Below, one piece after another: positions 43,801 through 56,012 of a DNA stretch of 64,000 nt (its first letter is position 1; every line of letters starts with the position of its first letter). A model generated the notes under the pieces. The model did not search any database and was not told the DNA's origin. It saw only the letters and a program-made list of their open reading frames with translations. Source of the DNA: Nematostella vectensis (taxonomy: Eukaryota > Cnidaria > Anthozoa > Actiniaria > Edwardsiidae); NCBI RefSeq assembly GCF_932526225.1, contig NC_064040.1, positions 8,095,181 through 8,159,180 of the forward strand, written 5' to 3'. Position numbers and translations under genes: made by a program.

Positions 43801-46800
43801 TGTTGGATGTAAATATGATGGCTTTTGCGGTTTATGGGTATGCATGATTATCCTTGTTCGCTTTGTTGAAAAAAAGATCCGCAAAGCAATATTGTATGTA
43901 ATGTTTTAATACCAGGTATACTAGGAATAGTGGCATCTAAGAAATTTAACGCCATCTAAAAGTTATTAATCATCTCACCATTAAAATATGTGAATCCTAT
44001 GCATCCCTGGGGTGGCCGCCCAGATAGACTAGACTCCCACTTAAGGTCAGCCACTGGGTTTCCGAGAGTCGTCTAAACCCCATTGGTTACCATAGCAACC
44101 CGGCATGTACGCGGTCTGGTACATGTGAAAATAGTATCTAAATCATATCAACATTCTCGAGAAGCGACAGTTATCCCGATAAAGAGGCTAAATGTCAAGT
44201 TGGATGAGTTTAAAGCTAGCATTTTGATGAAGGTTCTAATATCTTCGTCTTACTTCAACATTTACTTGGGCTATTAGTTTCATATGAGTGGTGTGTTTTT
44301 CGTCTTATCTTTATTTTCTTTACTGTGCTAGATAAGATATATTTATAAGTAACCGTTTTGTTGCTGATGTAATGACAAAGAGTCGTAAAGACAGGCACAG
44401 AAATAAGTCTTCTTCACTCAGGGTGCTAGTTAGTGTGGTGATGGTGGATGATGGTGATGGTGATGGTGACGGTGACGGTGATGGTGATGGTGACGGTGGG
44501 TGATGGTGATGGTGGTGTGGTGATGGTGACGGTGACGGTGATGGTGATGGTGACGGTGGGTGATGGTGATGGTGGTGTGGTGATGGTGATGGTGACGGTG
44601 GGTGATGGTGATGGTGACGGTGGGTGATGGTGATGGTGACGGTGGGTGATGGTGATGGTGACGGTGGGTGATGGTGATGGTGACGGTGGGTGATGGTGAT
44701 GGTGACGGTGGGTGATGGTGATGGTGACGGTGGGTGATGGTGATGGTGATTTTATAAGTTAATACAGTAGAAACCCGCTACCTCGAACTCTGACGAGTCA
44801 TGTGGATAGTGGTAATAGAGTAGAATGATGATTATGATGGTGATGGTTATTGTGGTGATGGTGATTGTGATGGTCTTTATGATTTTGGCTTCGGCTTAAA
44901 TTCTAGGCTCGAGATCATCGCAAGCTACATACGGGGTATCAGAACTACAAAGACGCGTCCAAGAAATGGACAAGAACATGACAGAGCTGACTGATAGAAT
45001 AGTAAGTTACGTCTTTGCCGTCAATCATGTGACCCCTTTCACTGCGGTGTGGACGACGTGACATGTCGTGACATGACAGCGTAACAATACCGTTACAGCG
45101 TGACAATGCCGTGACAGCGTGACGATACCATGACAGCGCCAAACATTTCTGTAAAAGCGTGACAACACCGTGACCGCGTGACAACACCGTGAAAGCGTGT
45201 GACAACACCGTGAAAGCTTGTGACAGTGTCGTGACAGCGTGATATGTTTTTCAGGCTTTCCAGCATCCTGCTGTAGAGCAGCTTTGGGCTGCACTGAACG
45301 CAACTCGCACAGAGTTAAAGGAATTATTGCAAGTGACAAGGCCTACGCAGGCTACTCCTGAATCAAGCACAAAGAGCACGACAATTCGGCCAGAGGCCGA
45401 GAATAACGTGACCACAACAAAGCCAGGAATCCTGGAAAACACCACCTCGCCCACGAGGTACCTGGACGAACCGACTACACTGCCACAGGTGAACAGCAAC
45501 TAGGAAATAGCAAGGGGGGTAGTGAACAGGTTGGGTTGCGGATGTGGTTTGAAATGATAGAGGGTAACTAAAGGAGGAAAGAGAGGAAATGAGGAGAGCA
45601 ATAGGTCGGTAGAATTGCGGGGGAAGGGGCGATTTGAGGTATGATAGCTTGAGGTTCGCTTATCTAGCTTTGATTTCAAGCCAAGATGAATTTAAAAACG
45701 GCACGGCGGTTAATATTGACAAAAAATGTTCAACTAAGAAAGCTGAAGTGTTGAGGAAAAAGTGTTGGGCTTTGGTAAACCCTTGCACATTTGTCTTTTG
45801 GTTCGCCAGGTGGATTATACATCACAACAACTGCGCCTTTTATGGTCAGCGGACAACAACACCAAGACGCAGCTTCTTGCTTTGGAGCAACAGGTGAGTG
45901 AGGACTGGGCCCGAGAACACCACATAACTCATTTAAGTAGCTAAGCTTTCGAGATTATTGCTTTTTGATAGACGTTTTTCTTGGTGCTTTTTAGATGATG
46001 CTAGAGAACTAATGCGTTAATCACGACCGCCATCTTACATTGCTCTGGTATCGCGAGAGCTTGGGAGAGGGATTCTCGCGTCTCTTTTAAATCACCGAAT
46101 AACGCCAACAACTACAGTGCCGTAGTAGGCCTTTAAATATTGTGGGAGTTCAATAAAGAAACATTGAGAACGTATTTGGGCCACACCCACGCCCTTCCTG
46201 CTCATTTCCTTGTAATCTTTGAAAATATTGGGGGTACGTGCCCCCAGTGCCCCACCCCCTGCTACGGCCTTGAAGTAGGTTCTATAGTCAGCAAGGAACT
46301 AATTTGATCTATGTCCCCAAACAGGTACAGAGATTATCACAAGCATCAGGTTCAACCGGCCCAAGAGGATATAACGGCTCACGAGGTCCACCGGGTCCTT
46401 CTGGTCCCCAGGGACAGCAAGGGCCTCCCGGGACTAAGGGACCCCAAGGATTTATGGGCCCGAGGGGACATAACGGAACGGCGGGCCAACAGGGGCCTCA
46501 AGGGCCACCGGGTCCTAAAGGGGATACGGGACCTGCCGGGCCAGGCGGGCCCCGGGGTAATCAGGGACCCCCAGGGCCATCCGGTACCGGGGACTTGACT
46601 CAGTGTGTGCATAAGACTGTGGATAGCACTGGAGTGAGGCCGGGAAACGGCGCGGATAACAACGCAGCGCTACTAATACCAACTGTAAGTTGCAGACTGA
46701 TTAGTTCCTGCTTTTCAGGCTAATGCGCTGTAGATGATAAGACTTCCAGCCTTTTATAAGGACATAAGCAGTCGCGTACACAGGGGGTGCGCAGGGTGCG

Positions 46801-47605
46801 CGCGAACCCACCCTTTCCAGCTAAAAGTTGGTCATTTATTATTAAGGAATCTTCAAATATGCTTTTTCCATTTAATACCTATGACTGGTTAAGGCATGAT
46901 ATTTGGATTCTTTGTGAGTGGAGAAGGGTTATATAATAATCACATGCTCCGCCTAGTGCGCGCATGTTCCACTTGGTAGCACATGTGAACATTCTAACTT
47001 TCCTTTGCGCTTGTATCATACACCTATTTCAATTAACGTTGTCGTGCAAATGGCGAATGGCAAATGCCAAACGGCAGTTCTACGGCCGAAAGGGTATGAT
47101 GGGTATTGATTATTTGTAAAAATAAAGATGGTAAATAAACTTAAGCGATGTTTTATCTATATGTTTTTGAATTTGGAGTAAATATTTTGGGATTCATGGG
47201 TCCTTTCGGTCGTAGAACTGCCATTTGTCAATCGCTATTTGCCATTTGCACTTACAACGTTCTTTTTAAAGATGTATGTTACGTAACGGTCGAACCGAGT
47301 TTGAAGTTTGAGCGAGCCCAGACACTTCAAACAGGAAGATGTAATTTGCTGTACGTGCGTCAAGAAACTCGGTTGTTTCTCTACTCTAACGAGATCTCAT
47401 TATTGTTAATTATCAGGATAAAGTAGTGATTGGCGCTTCCTGCACGTCAAACTGCGCTGCCGAGACCATAATGCTGAGTGGCCTACACGCCCAGTCGGGG
47501 AAGAATTACTTCAACTGCAAGTGTCGAGGGCAGGCAAGTCACTTCTTCTGCTCTGGTCTGATGAAATGCCAGCTTCACTACTGGGAATGCCCCCGTGTGA
47601 CTTGA
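40813..47605 (+). CDS. type II membrane collagen-like protein with C-terminal Cys-rich HYWECP domain
   Basis: Six exons: 40813-41266, 44907-45001, 45255-45488, 45810-45893, 46325-46684 and 47417-47605 (stop TGA). Total 1416 nt, 471 residues. Order: an about 115-residue cytoplasmic tail; a membrane helix ([20 protein letters not shown]); a short stalk with heptads ([20 protein letters not shown]); a Thr/Pro/Asn-glycosylation linker; a second coiled segment ([13 protein letters not shown]); 27 uninterrupted Gly-X-Y triplets from [10 protein letters not shown]; then a 95-residue C-terminal region with [36 protein letters not shown]. This should be a trimeric cell-surface collagen, like scavenger-receptor-type or gliomedin-type proteins in plan. 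The C-terminal domain is not one I recognise by name. Confidence 0.85.
41822..41843 (+). repeat. C22 homopolymer run
   Basis: In intron 1 of the 40813 gene. It is preceded by GGGCAGCTCTATGGGTGGCG. Confidence 0.8.
42757..43170 (+). repeat. degenerate about 60-bp array of pogo/Tigger-like terminal sequence
   Basis: Seven or so diverged copies of TCTACTGTATTACCACTATC + CATAAGACCCGTCAGAGTTC + GAGTTAGCGGGGT. The reverse complement begins ACAGTAGAACCCCGCTAACT + CGAACTC, which resembles termini of pogo-like elements. A solo copy in the opposite orientation is at 44765-44825. Confidence 0.6.
43244..43501. mobile_element. TTAA-flanked MITE, copy B (250 bp)
   Basis: TTAA at 43244-43247 and 43498-43501. 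Ends AGCTGCATTGTC and GACAATGCGGCT. Relative to copy A at 15458 the interior is reversed. Length is identical to copy A. Confidence 0.9.
43690..43786. mobile_element. internally deleted copy D of the TTAA MITE
   Basis: Retains CCGGCCGGAAGTAAACTGGT, GATTGCAGCT and the terminal TTAA (43783-43786). The left arm is GCGGCAGCATTGATCG. The middle is missing. Confidence 0.6.
44436..44752 (+). repeat. GGTGATGGTGAC minisatellite
   Basis: Trinucleotide/hexanucleotide array of TGATGG and TGACGG words with a higher-order about 25-bp unit (GGTGGGTGATGGTGATGGTG). It lies in intron 1 of the 40813 gene, about 150 bp before the exon at 44907. Confidence 0.9.
45055..45245 (+). repeat. short-period GTGACAACACCGTGA array in intron 2
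   Basis: About ten diverged 16-20 bp units of the type CAGCGTGACAACACCGTGA. It ends at the acceptor (TTTTTCAG) of the exon at 45255. Confidence 0.7.
46183..46272 (-). repeat. poly-C family copy, reverse orientation, no long C run
   Basis: GTGCCCCCAGTGCCCCACCC, preceded by GAAAATATTGGGGG and ATTTCCTTGTAAT. It is the reverse complement of the 61505 copy. Confidence 0.6.
46773..46895 (+). repeat. dispersed repeat copy (also near 5629 and 35889)
   Basis: GTACACAGGGGGTGCGC, then TAAGGAATCTTCAAATATGC and TTTTTCCAT..ATACCTATGACTG. The 35889 copy shares all three blocks. Confidence 0.6.
47036..47261. mobile_element. 226-bp foldback MITE in the last intron of the 40813 gene
   Basis: AACGTTGTCGTGCAAATGGC and ACGGCAGTTCTACGGCCGAA on the left recur inverted as TTTCGGTCGTAGAACTGCCA and TTTGCACTTACAACGTT on the right. 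Arms are about 60 bp. Confidence 0.75.
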
Positions 47606-47716
47606 TGACAGATAGATGGACAGACAGACAGCCGGAAATACAGACAGACAGACCCAAACTAGCGGACAAAGGACGGATAGACAAGCAGATATAATGACGC
47701 AAATATATGAACAGAA

Positions 47717-47722
47717 AATAAA
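47717..47722 (+). promoter_or_regulatory. candidate polyadenylation signal AATAAA
   Basis: Lies 112 nt after the stop codon of the 40813 gene, on the same strand. Confidence 0.55.
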
Positions 47723-50700
47723 GAATATTAGGGTAGAGGCAAATTTAGTTATTGAATTTTTAGTGTAAATTTTAGATGTACATATTTAAATATTTACTCT
47801 TTTTTCTATTACTTAGAATGAAAAGTTTAAACCAAATATTAACATGATAAAATAGAAAAAGGAAAATCTATCCTTATTTCCACGCATTTCTTGTTAATTC
47901 TGGAGTGGCAAATAATAATTATCGTACATACAAAACAAAAGACTTTATTTCTGACGATACTTATATATGATTTCAACTAAATTGATGAATTGTTGGGTAC
48001 TCGGTATCTGAGCACCCACTCTCTCGCCCTCCCCCTCCCCCTCTAATACTGTTAGCTACAATACTAATGGGAAAAAGTACTCGATTTAACATTTTCTTGA
48101 ATATTAAATAATTAATGCAACATTGGTTTGATGTTTTTCTGTTGGTGTAGTAATAGCAGTAGCCACAAATTGTACTATTTGACTATTCCATTTTTAATAT
48201 ACCCGGTCAACCCCTCCCCTCTACCCCCTATAAATAGGATTCCCAGGGGTCACGCCCATCTGGATCCCAGAGGAAGACACTGTTTATTGATTTCCAAAGG
48301 AGTTACACAAAGTATGCTGTTTACTGAGAATCCCTATCCTGTTCCGGTCCTTCAGCCAGTAAAATATCGTTTCCAGTAATCTTAAGTCCCATTCCCCGGC
48401 CTCAAATAATAGGCTGATTTAGATCCACGACGCCGGCAAAAAGACGCCGCCTCGCGCACGTTCGATTGCGCGCGCACGCTTTTCTTGCCGGGGTAGCGTC
48501 CTCTTCCAGGACGGGTTTTAAGGGTGTACTGACATTAGTGTTGCTCAGTAACGACGTTGCTACGCTGATGGCGTTGAGCGCGCGCATATACATGACACGG
48601 AATTCGTCATTCCAAGCTTTCCTGAAGTAAAAGAAGCAAAAATATGCGTTTCAAGTTCCCAAAAATTGACTTTAAGTTGATCTCAGCCTTTTCGGGTGAT
48701 GATAGTTCCCATATTTTGCAAAAAAGAAGATTTAGTAAAGCCAACCTTTTTGAAGCCAAAGTTTTCAATTTTCACTACCTGCGCGTGCTGCAAACACCGA
48801 ACGCTCGCGCACGCATTGAAAATCTTATTTCAAAGTAGCGCGCGCTGTATCAGAATTTTAAAATACTTTTTCCATTTTCATCATGACATGACGGATATCG
48901 TTCCTTTGAAGTGTAAATACCACGAAACACTATTGGAATTTGTTTTTAAACTTTATAAAAAATTTCATCATGTGAGATATCAGTGTGTCTGAGCAGACCG
49001 AATGAGCACGCGCGGGCTCAATCATCTCTCAATCATTTCTAAAACGCATGCTTGGCTTAATGCACCCATCCCTCAACATTCATAAAACGTATTCAATATT
49101 CGTTTTCGAGCAATTTACTTGAAATATTTGCTTTTATCTGTATCTATGACGTCACATTATGACGTCACGGGGTAACGTCATCATAATCGTCAGCACACTT
49201 GTGGTGGTCAACTTGTCAAATATTAAACCCTTATGACTTTCTACAAGGCTTTTATGCTATATTAAATTTTCCTTAGCAACAGATTTCAGTACACCCTTAA
49301 TGTTTTTTCACGTCCTCTTCAGGACGGAACGCCGGCAAAAAATAGCGTGCGCGCGCAATCGAATCGAGACCTCGCGCATATTCAAAAACGGACCGTTAAC
49401 GTTCCTGACTGCGCGAGTACAACATGAAAATAGGACAATGCGTTCTAGATTTGCCGTTGCGGACGAGAGCGCTTTTTATAGCAGTTCGTGAATGCGCTCG
49501 CCGATCTTGAAAGGTCCCTAATAGCGAGTCCCGTTCCGGTAATCCAAATTCCCAATTCCGAAGTCCGGTTTTTCTCCTTCTGGACCCTGCCAATAGGCCA
49601 TTGGTCACATTTTCGCACAATAGGTTTAGACGCTCTCTCGTTACATATTTTGCTATGCTCGCAAATGTTGTGCTGTGGCGAAATACGAAGCACAAAATCC
49701 CTCAACTTGTCGCGAATTATTGTTGCGTAGCGAGTTATGCATGGATGTTGCGCCATAACCTGTCACGCTCCAAAGCATTTGTTGCAAGTTGTTGCGCAAA
49801 GAAGAGCCGCGGGTCTTTATTGAGATATAAATTCTGGCTTTTCTCAAGAACCAAGTTAGACATGGCCGAGAAACTCTCGATAAACACTTTTATTGATGGT
49901 CGTTCTGTGACGTGATTTGCGCAAGCACACATGCGCGCGCACGGAACATATCGCCAATTTTTTTGTGACATTTGATGTGACATGATGTCGCTGATCAAAC
50001 ATAAGCAAGGCTAGATGAGAAGCAGCGTGTGTGATCAACATGCGGTGAGTCAGAGTGTACAGGGCTTTTCACACGCAGAAGCAGATAAAAGGCAAGTGAG
50101 GGGAAGATGGGTAAGGCTGAAAAATCGAGATCATCACTAACCAAGAATACGACTCGAAGATGGGGATACGAGCTTTGATGTCTCAGTAACGCGGTGTAAT
50201 ATTGACCAATCATGAGCAGCTATTGTAGGATCTGCATATATGCTTAATCACGTGACAATTCACGTTGTATGAAGAAGGATTATACTTGGCAGGTTTTGGC
50301 CGATGCGTTTAAAGTGGGATAATGACAGCATTATATAGGGTCGGAATCTAAATTAACACGTCCTTCCTAACAATCATCAGACAAACACTCGCTAATTGAT
50401 TACGGTAATTCCAATAAAAGTTTGACCCGCTCTCAGACAGACAGATGCAGACGTAGAACCCAAGGCCGCCGGCTCGAGGCACGATAAGCTCTATTTGTGA
50501 ATTCCACAACACAGGGGTATGGTCTACACTCGCGGACCCTCTTTGTAAACTAGGACAGGGCTGTTTTCAGGCGCTTAATTGGGGTTTCTATATTACCCGG
50601 TGTTGTTTACAGATGGTAATCGCTAAGCAAATACTAAATAACCCCTATTTGCTCCTTTGTGTTGGAATAATAATGTCAGGATTGACAATAGATAGTCGAT

Positions 50701-51140
50701 AGAGAGTGGTTGCGCCCGGCTTGATTTGTAATGTTATAGCAATTTCGTTAAATTAAAAGACATAATGGTGGACAAACTTGTGATGAGGATGTGGTCTACG
50801 CCAAAATGCCAGTAAGGTCCCGATAAATAACGTCCAATCTTTTGTGCTTTCAGCACGCTTAAAGCATTCACGTCTGGGCTTATATCAACAAACTGGCATC
50901 TCCCACATATATAAAAGCCAATGTAAGGGTGAACTAGTGCCCTTTGCGCACTCGACGAACCTAACATCACTAATGTCAGCCATTGTTTAGAAAGAAAGGA
51001 AAGGGATCTGATTACCAATAATCGAAAAACCACTACAGACCCCATCCACAAATATGCGAGGTAACAAATACAGGGACACGTACGCCGAATGGTGAGAGCT
51101 TATTAACAAGAACTATACAGGTCAGGATAACGCAAGAAAA
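47723..51140. other. intergenic spacer
   Basis: No exon found. A foldback sits at 48446-49385. The rest is AT-rich with scattered short open frames lacking any signature. The 5' UTR of the next collagen-like gene lies at the right end. Confidence 0.5.
48446..49385. mobile_element. 0.94-kb foldback element with about 95-bp inverted arms
   Basis: TTCGATTGCGCGCGCACGCT, TTGCCGG, GTCCTCTTCCAGGACG and TTAAGGGTGTACTG at the left recur inverted as CAGTACACCCTTAA, CGTCCTCTTCAGGACG, GCCGGCAAAAAATAGCGTGC and GCGCGCAATCGAA at the right. No coding frame of note inside. Confidence 0.75.
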
Positions 51141-54085
51141 ATGTCTTTAAATTCACCGCGTGTTGGCCCAGTTCACGCTAGACAGCACAAACGAACGCAA
51201 AAAGAAAGTGAAATCACTCTGGAACAGCTTAACGATGAAGGCAGCCCATTAGAGACTAATGATGGCAAAGCCACTCCGTCTGAAGTTCGCCTTTCCACTA
51301 GCCCCTCTAACGAGCTGCTTGTTCGTAAGGAGGCATTTGCGGAGATAAAGAGCGAGTCTCGGCCATGTAACGTACAGGCCTTTTGCCTGGCTCTGGTTTG
51401 GCTGATGGTAGTGGTGAGCCTGGCACTTAATCTACTCATGATCTTCGGAGTTATCGAGAGCCGCGCGTCCAGCTATAAAGGTACTGCGAATACGTGAGTT
51501 ACACATCCAAGAGTTTTTACTGTACAATAATTGTTTATCAGTTTATAGTTCGATTCTTGACACTATGCTTTCTGTTCGCTCGTCTTAGATTCGAATGCGC
51601 TTTGATTGGGATTATGAAGACGAGTTGATATGTAACCAGGAATAGACAAATATTTAAATGATGTATTGATTATAACGTTAGCCCTCAGGATTTTTAGTTA
51701 TTTTCCAACGGCGCATTAATGAACATAGTATGCCAAATAATATTCAAAATCACATACATACAGGAAAAACAAGAACTATATCATGATTTAAATACTTATA
51801 GTGTATAGAGTCACAGCTGATAAAATAAATCTGGGGTGTTCGGGATCAGGAGGGGAGAGGGGGTGGGGGTGGGGGAGGGCCAGAGGAGGGAGATGAGTAC
51901 CCACCTTCCATGATCTCTAATCCGGGACTTCTAAACAATCATAACATCAAGTTACGGTGAAATGTGTCATACAAGGGCAAAACGTGGGTACCCGAGACCC
52001 CCGAGACTCTATACACCGGCGCTCAGATACAGCAAGCACAAGAGAGATTGACGAGTCTCTGTGCAACTCTGCCTACAGAGGGGAAAGCCTCTAAAGCCCT
52101 TCTGCTTTCTCCATTTTTCACAGCTCACAACTTAGATACAAACAAGCACATTCCTGTCAAAAGAGACCCAATCATGTTTACGGCATTGCAGTTGTCGCGT
52201 AAAGCTAAATTTAGCAACACTTGATCAAAGCTTTCAGTCATGTCTCGTCCTTTTATTTTGAGCGCAATCTCGATATCGAACATTTAGATTCAAAGGTCTA
52301 AATAATACCAGACCATTGAAAATCTTCCATTTCTGATAAAAATATAACCCTGTTCTGTCAGCTATCTCTGTGTGCCTGGTATCGTAAGGTAAATAGCTGC
52401 TTTCATACTATTATTTGGTTTTCAGATCAAGCAGACCTCTCCTCTGATGAGCAACTGGTAAGACAGGAAGGAGAAAATACAGACACTTTGGAATGTAGTG
52501 AAACGTTTGAAGATCTCTCGACACTGTATGAGGCCATATTTTGAATATTGTTCCACTTTCTCATCATTCAATCTTCTTATCCCTTCTTCCTTTATTCCAT
52601 CTTTTTTTTTTCTTCTTTCTCTTTTCCATGCTTCTTTTTCTTATATTTCTTCGTCTTCTCCATGTTCTTATTGCTTCTCTCGTGCATGGGGGGGGGGGCA
52701 TACAGATTAAATTTGTCAATTCATCATTTAAACCTGTCAACTTTGTAATGGCTTCTCAACAGCACCAAGTGGTGTCAATCACCGAATCACCTTCCACGCT
52801 AAAAATATCTGCAAGAACCTCAAAAATATGTATCAAATTAATCATCGTTTTCCTATTTCTTGATTTCCCTCTGTTGTCACAGAATGTGATCAACTTGCGG
52901 ACTTCTTTGAACAAAACAAATAAAGAGCTAAAGAGACTCAAGGAGGAACAGAAGATATACCAGAACCAAGTAAGTATTACACCATTAGGGGAGGGTGGGG
53001 AAAGAGACTCAAAGAGGAACGGGAGATATGCAAAAAGGAGGTGAATATTACACCATCAGGGGAGGGGTGGGGGTACTCCGCTAGTTTGGGTAAGGGAATG
53101 CTCTTCGTATCCGTTGGGGTTTAAAATGAATTTTAAAATGGGTTTTTTCAATTATTTTTATCTTAATGCTTCTTTTAGTCTTTTAAGATGTACTTTTTAG
53201 GGTATGAAATAAAAACAAACAAAACTTGGAAGCCTTCTCAACAAATATTGTTCTTGACGTCTCTCTTTGTGTACTTCTAGTTGCTTGTATATCCCATCAC
53301 GTAGCCCATTTTTTCTGTTATCAGATCTTGGAGATCAATCAAGTACTTATCGGCCTAAACAACTCCAAAACCATAGCAGGGCCGCGAGGGCCGCCGGGAT
53401 ACAATGGAACCCAAGGCCCAGTCGGCCCATTGGGACCGCGGGGGAGTGGTAACATGACTATGTGCCAGTACAAGGTTGCCAAAGGACCGGGGACTAGACA
53501 CACTGTCAGTGCTACTGATTTTGTCAGCATAGGAGAACCAGCGGTGAGTCCAACACAACCTTTTTTTTCTTGCTATTTTGAAAAAGTAGTCAATCATTTT
53601 CCTCCTCCATAATGTCGGACTAAAGTCTAACTACTGACTTTCCTTTTGCCTTTGCCAGAAAATATGGCATGCTTTTCGACTTGAAATAACAGATCACACG
53701 ACTTTTTGGTGGCAAACTTGTGTTTGCTCCAGATTTAAGCGGCAAAATAACAACAGAAAGCAACTTATTATTAAACGCTTTCGAATGGCCCAGGAAGTTC
53801 TTTTTTTGTCAGAAAGGGCTTATTTTTCTTTTTTCTTTTGATTGGCAATCCCTTTTAGCGCTTTTCAAATCCATAATTATACTTCTATGTCTTCTGCAGG
53901 GCATGAGAATAGTTGGCGCCACGTGCTCGACTGACGGGGCCGCCCAGTACGTCCTGACAAGCATACAGCTCGGCAGGTTTCCACGTTCCTACAAGTGCGA
54001 GTGCAAGGGAAGCTCTTCCTTATTCGTGCCTGCTGGGAAGATGCATTGTTACGTGCACTACTGGGTGTGTCCGCTGGTGTCGTGA
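51141..54085 (+). CDS. type II membrane collagen-like protein, short-collagen paralogue
   Basis: Five exons: 51141-51480, 52426-52457, 52883-52969, 53325-53543 and 53900-54085 (stop TGA). Total 864 nt, 287 residues. Order: an about 83-residue Ser/Glu-rich cytoplasmic tail; a membrane helix (LALVWLMVVVSLALNLLMIF); a tiny acidic stalk exon (DQADLSSDEQL); a heptad-rich coiled coil (NVINLRTSLNKTNKELKRLK); only eight Gly-X-Y triplets (GPRGPPGYNG...); and a C-terminal region with MTMCQYKV, GATCSTDGAAQYVLTS, YKCECKG, MHCYVHYWVCP. All exon phases equal those of the 40813 gene, so the two are tandem paralogues. The function is not known. A cell-surface trimer is inferred. Confidence 0.85.
52931..53072 (+). 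repeat. 71-bp duplication of a coiled-coil exon end and its donor
   Basis: The exon end AAGAGACTCAAGGAGGAACA, donor GT at 52970 and ATTACACCATTAGGGGAGGG are copied once 71 bp downstream (AAGAGACTCAAAGAGGAACG, GT at 53041, ATTACACCATCAGGGGAGGG). Confidence 0.85.
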
Positions 54086-54439
54086 AGGCTCACTACCAAG
54101 AGAGCTGTGACTCTCGACAAAGCGCAGATGGGTAAATCCGACATGTCCGACACATTGCATCAGTGCATCGCACCAATTTGTAAATCATCACAATGCCCTG
54201 CTTCATCCCCACTGTTTTCCGGGGTATAGTTTGACAAGAAACGAACGTAGCGCAAATGAGGATCCCCTCTAACCCCCCCCCCCCCCCCCCCTTTTCGGTA
54301 TGGTGCCCAATTTCCTTCGAGAAATCGTTGATCTGCCCCTTCCTGCATAGAATCGAATTGTGTTTTGTTTGAGACTCGCAAAGGCTTCGCTGCTTTTCGT
54401 TCTCAGTGATTCGTTTAGTCGTAGCCTTTTACATAGCCG

Positions 54440-54625
54440 AAGCAGGCCTCGAATTATTTGAGGGGGGGGGGGGGGGGAGGGGCACGCATCAGTAGCATTA
54501 ATAGAAGCATTAACAAAACATTGGGGGGGGGGGGGGAATAGCCACGCCTCTACTGGTCATTTCCTTATATTTTTTAAAAAAATATGGGGGGGGGGGTTCG
54601 TGCCCCCAGTGCCCCACCGCCTGCC
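54440..54625 (-). repeat. poly-G/C dispersed repeat, reverse orientation
   Basis: ATAGCCACGCCTCTACTGGT, CATTTCCTTATA, a G run, then GTGCCCCCAGTGCCCCACCG. It is the reverse complement of the 24262 and 61505 copies. A partial second copy precedes it. Confidence 0.65.
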
Positions 54626-55076
54626 CTGAGATCGTTCGCTGGTATCTTGAGTGTCTGATAGAATAGGTTAGTTGAGGCGATTTTCTATCGATATGACACC
54701 TTGAGTTGCAAAATACAAATCCTCATTGCTTGATTGTTTCGCTCATTCAGGGTATAACCTCTGTAGATGACTAAGGGGGAAATTTGAGTTCTTGATTACT
54801 GGGAGAAACTTTAGTATGAAAAGAGATGCATCTACGATTAGCAAAGTCATGTGGAAAAACACTCAAGGGAGACCACAGACGCATATTAGTCCTGTCCTGC
54901 TAAAAGTGTCCTTTATGATTTTTGTTAGCGAGTACATACATTTTGTGTAAAAAAAGTGTGGATAATGATTAAACTGTGCTAAACGCGAAAATGTACCCTA
55001 CTGTTCACCAGTAAATTTAACGAAAACTTGAAAATAAATTACTTGATTTCAAAATGGTATAAAACGATGATTTTAA

Positions 55077-56012
55077 GAGATAAAGGGAAGAATTTAAAGA
55101 GATGGATGGGAAGAATTTAAAGAGATGGATAGGAAGAATTTAAAGAGATGAATGGGAAGAATTTAAAGCGATGGATGGGAAGAATTTAAAGAGATGGATT
55201 GGAAGAATTTAAAGAGATGGATGGGAAGAATTTAAAGAGATGGATGGGAAGAATTTAAAGAGATGGATGGGAAGAGTTTGAAGAGATGGATGGGAAGAAT
55301 TTGAAGAGATGGATGGGAAGAGTTTGAAGAGATGGATGGGAAGAATTTAAAGAGATGGATGGGAAGAATTTAAAGAGATGGATGGGAAGAATTTGAAGAG
55401 ATGGATGGGAAGAATTTAAAGAGATGGATGGGAAGAATTTAAAGAGATGGATGGGAAGAATTTAAAGAGATGGATGGGAAGAATTTAAAGAGATGAATGG
55501 GAAGAATTTAAAGAGATGGATGGGAAGAATTTGAAGAGATGGATGGGAAGAATTTGAAGAGATGGATGGGAAGAATTTGAAGAGATGGATGGGAAGAATT
55601 TGAAGAGATGGATGGGAAGAATTTAAAGAGATGGATGGGAAGAATATAAAGAGATGGATGGGAAGAATTTAAAGAGATGGATGGGAAGAATTTAAAGAGA
55701 TGGATGGGAAGAATTTAAAGAGATGGATGGGAAGAATTTAAAGAGATGGATGGGAAGAATTTAAAGAGATGGATGGGAAGAATTTAAAGAGATGGATGGG
55801 AAGAATTTAAAGAGATAGATGGGAAGAATATAAAGAGATGGATGGGAAGAATTTAAAGAGATGGATGGGAAGAATTTAAAGAGATGGATGGGAAGAATTT
55901 AAAGAGATGGATGGGAAGAATTGAAAGAGATGGATGGGAAGAGTTTAAAGAAATGGATGGGAAGAATTTAAAGAGATTGATGGGAAGAATTTAAAGAGAT
56001 GGATGGGAAAGA
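55077..56012 (+). repeat. 23-bp array (about 40 units)
   Basis: The unit is GATGGATGGGAAGAATTTAA + AGA, with TTGAAGA and ATATAAAG variants clustered in blocks. Purine-rich on this strand. Confidence 0.93.

Noticed and set aside
46379-46612. - strand ORF over the collagen exon
   Set aside because: Shadow of the GC-rich Gly-X-Y codons on the + strand. The + strand frame has correct splice phases on both sides.
52498-53044. ORFs of 66-167 codons in the collagen-like gene at 51141
   Set aside because: They run through an intronic pyrimidine tract and merely overlap the real exon 52883-52969.
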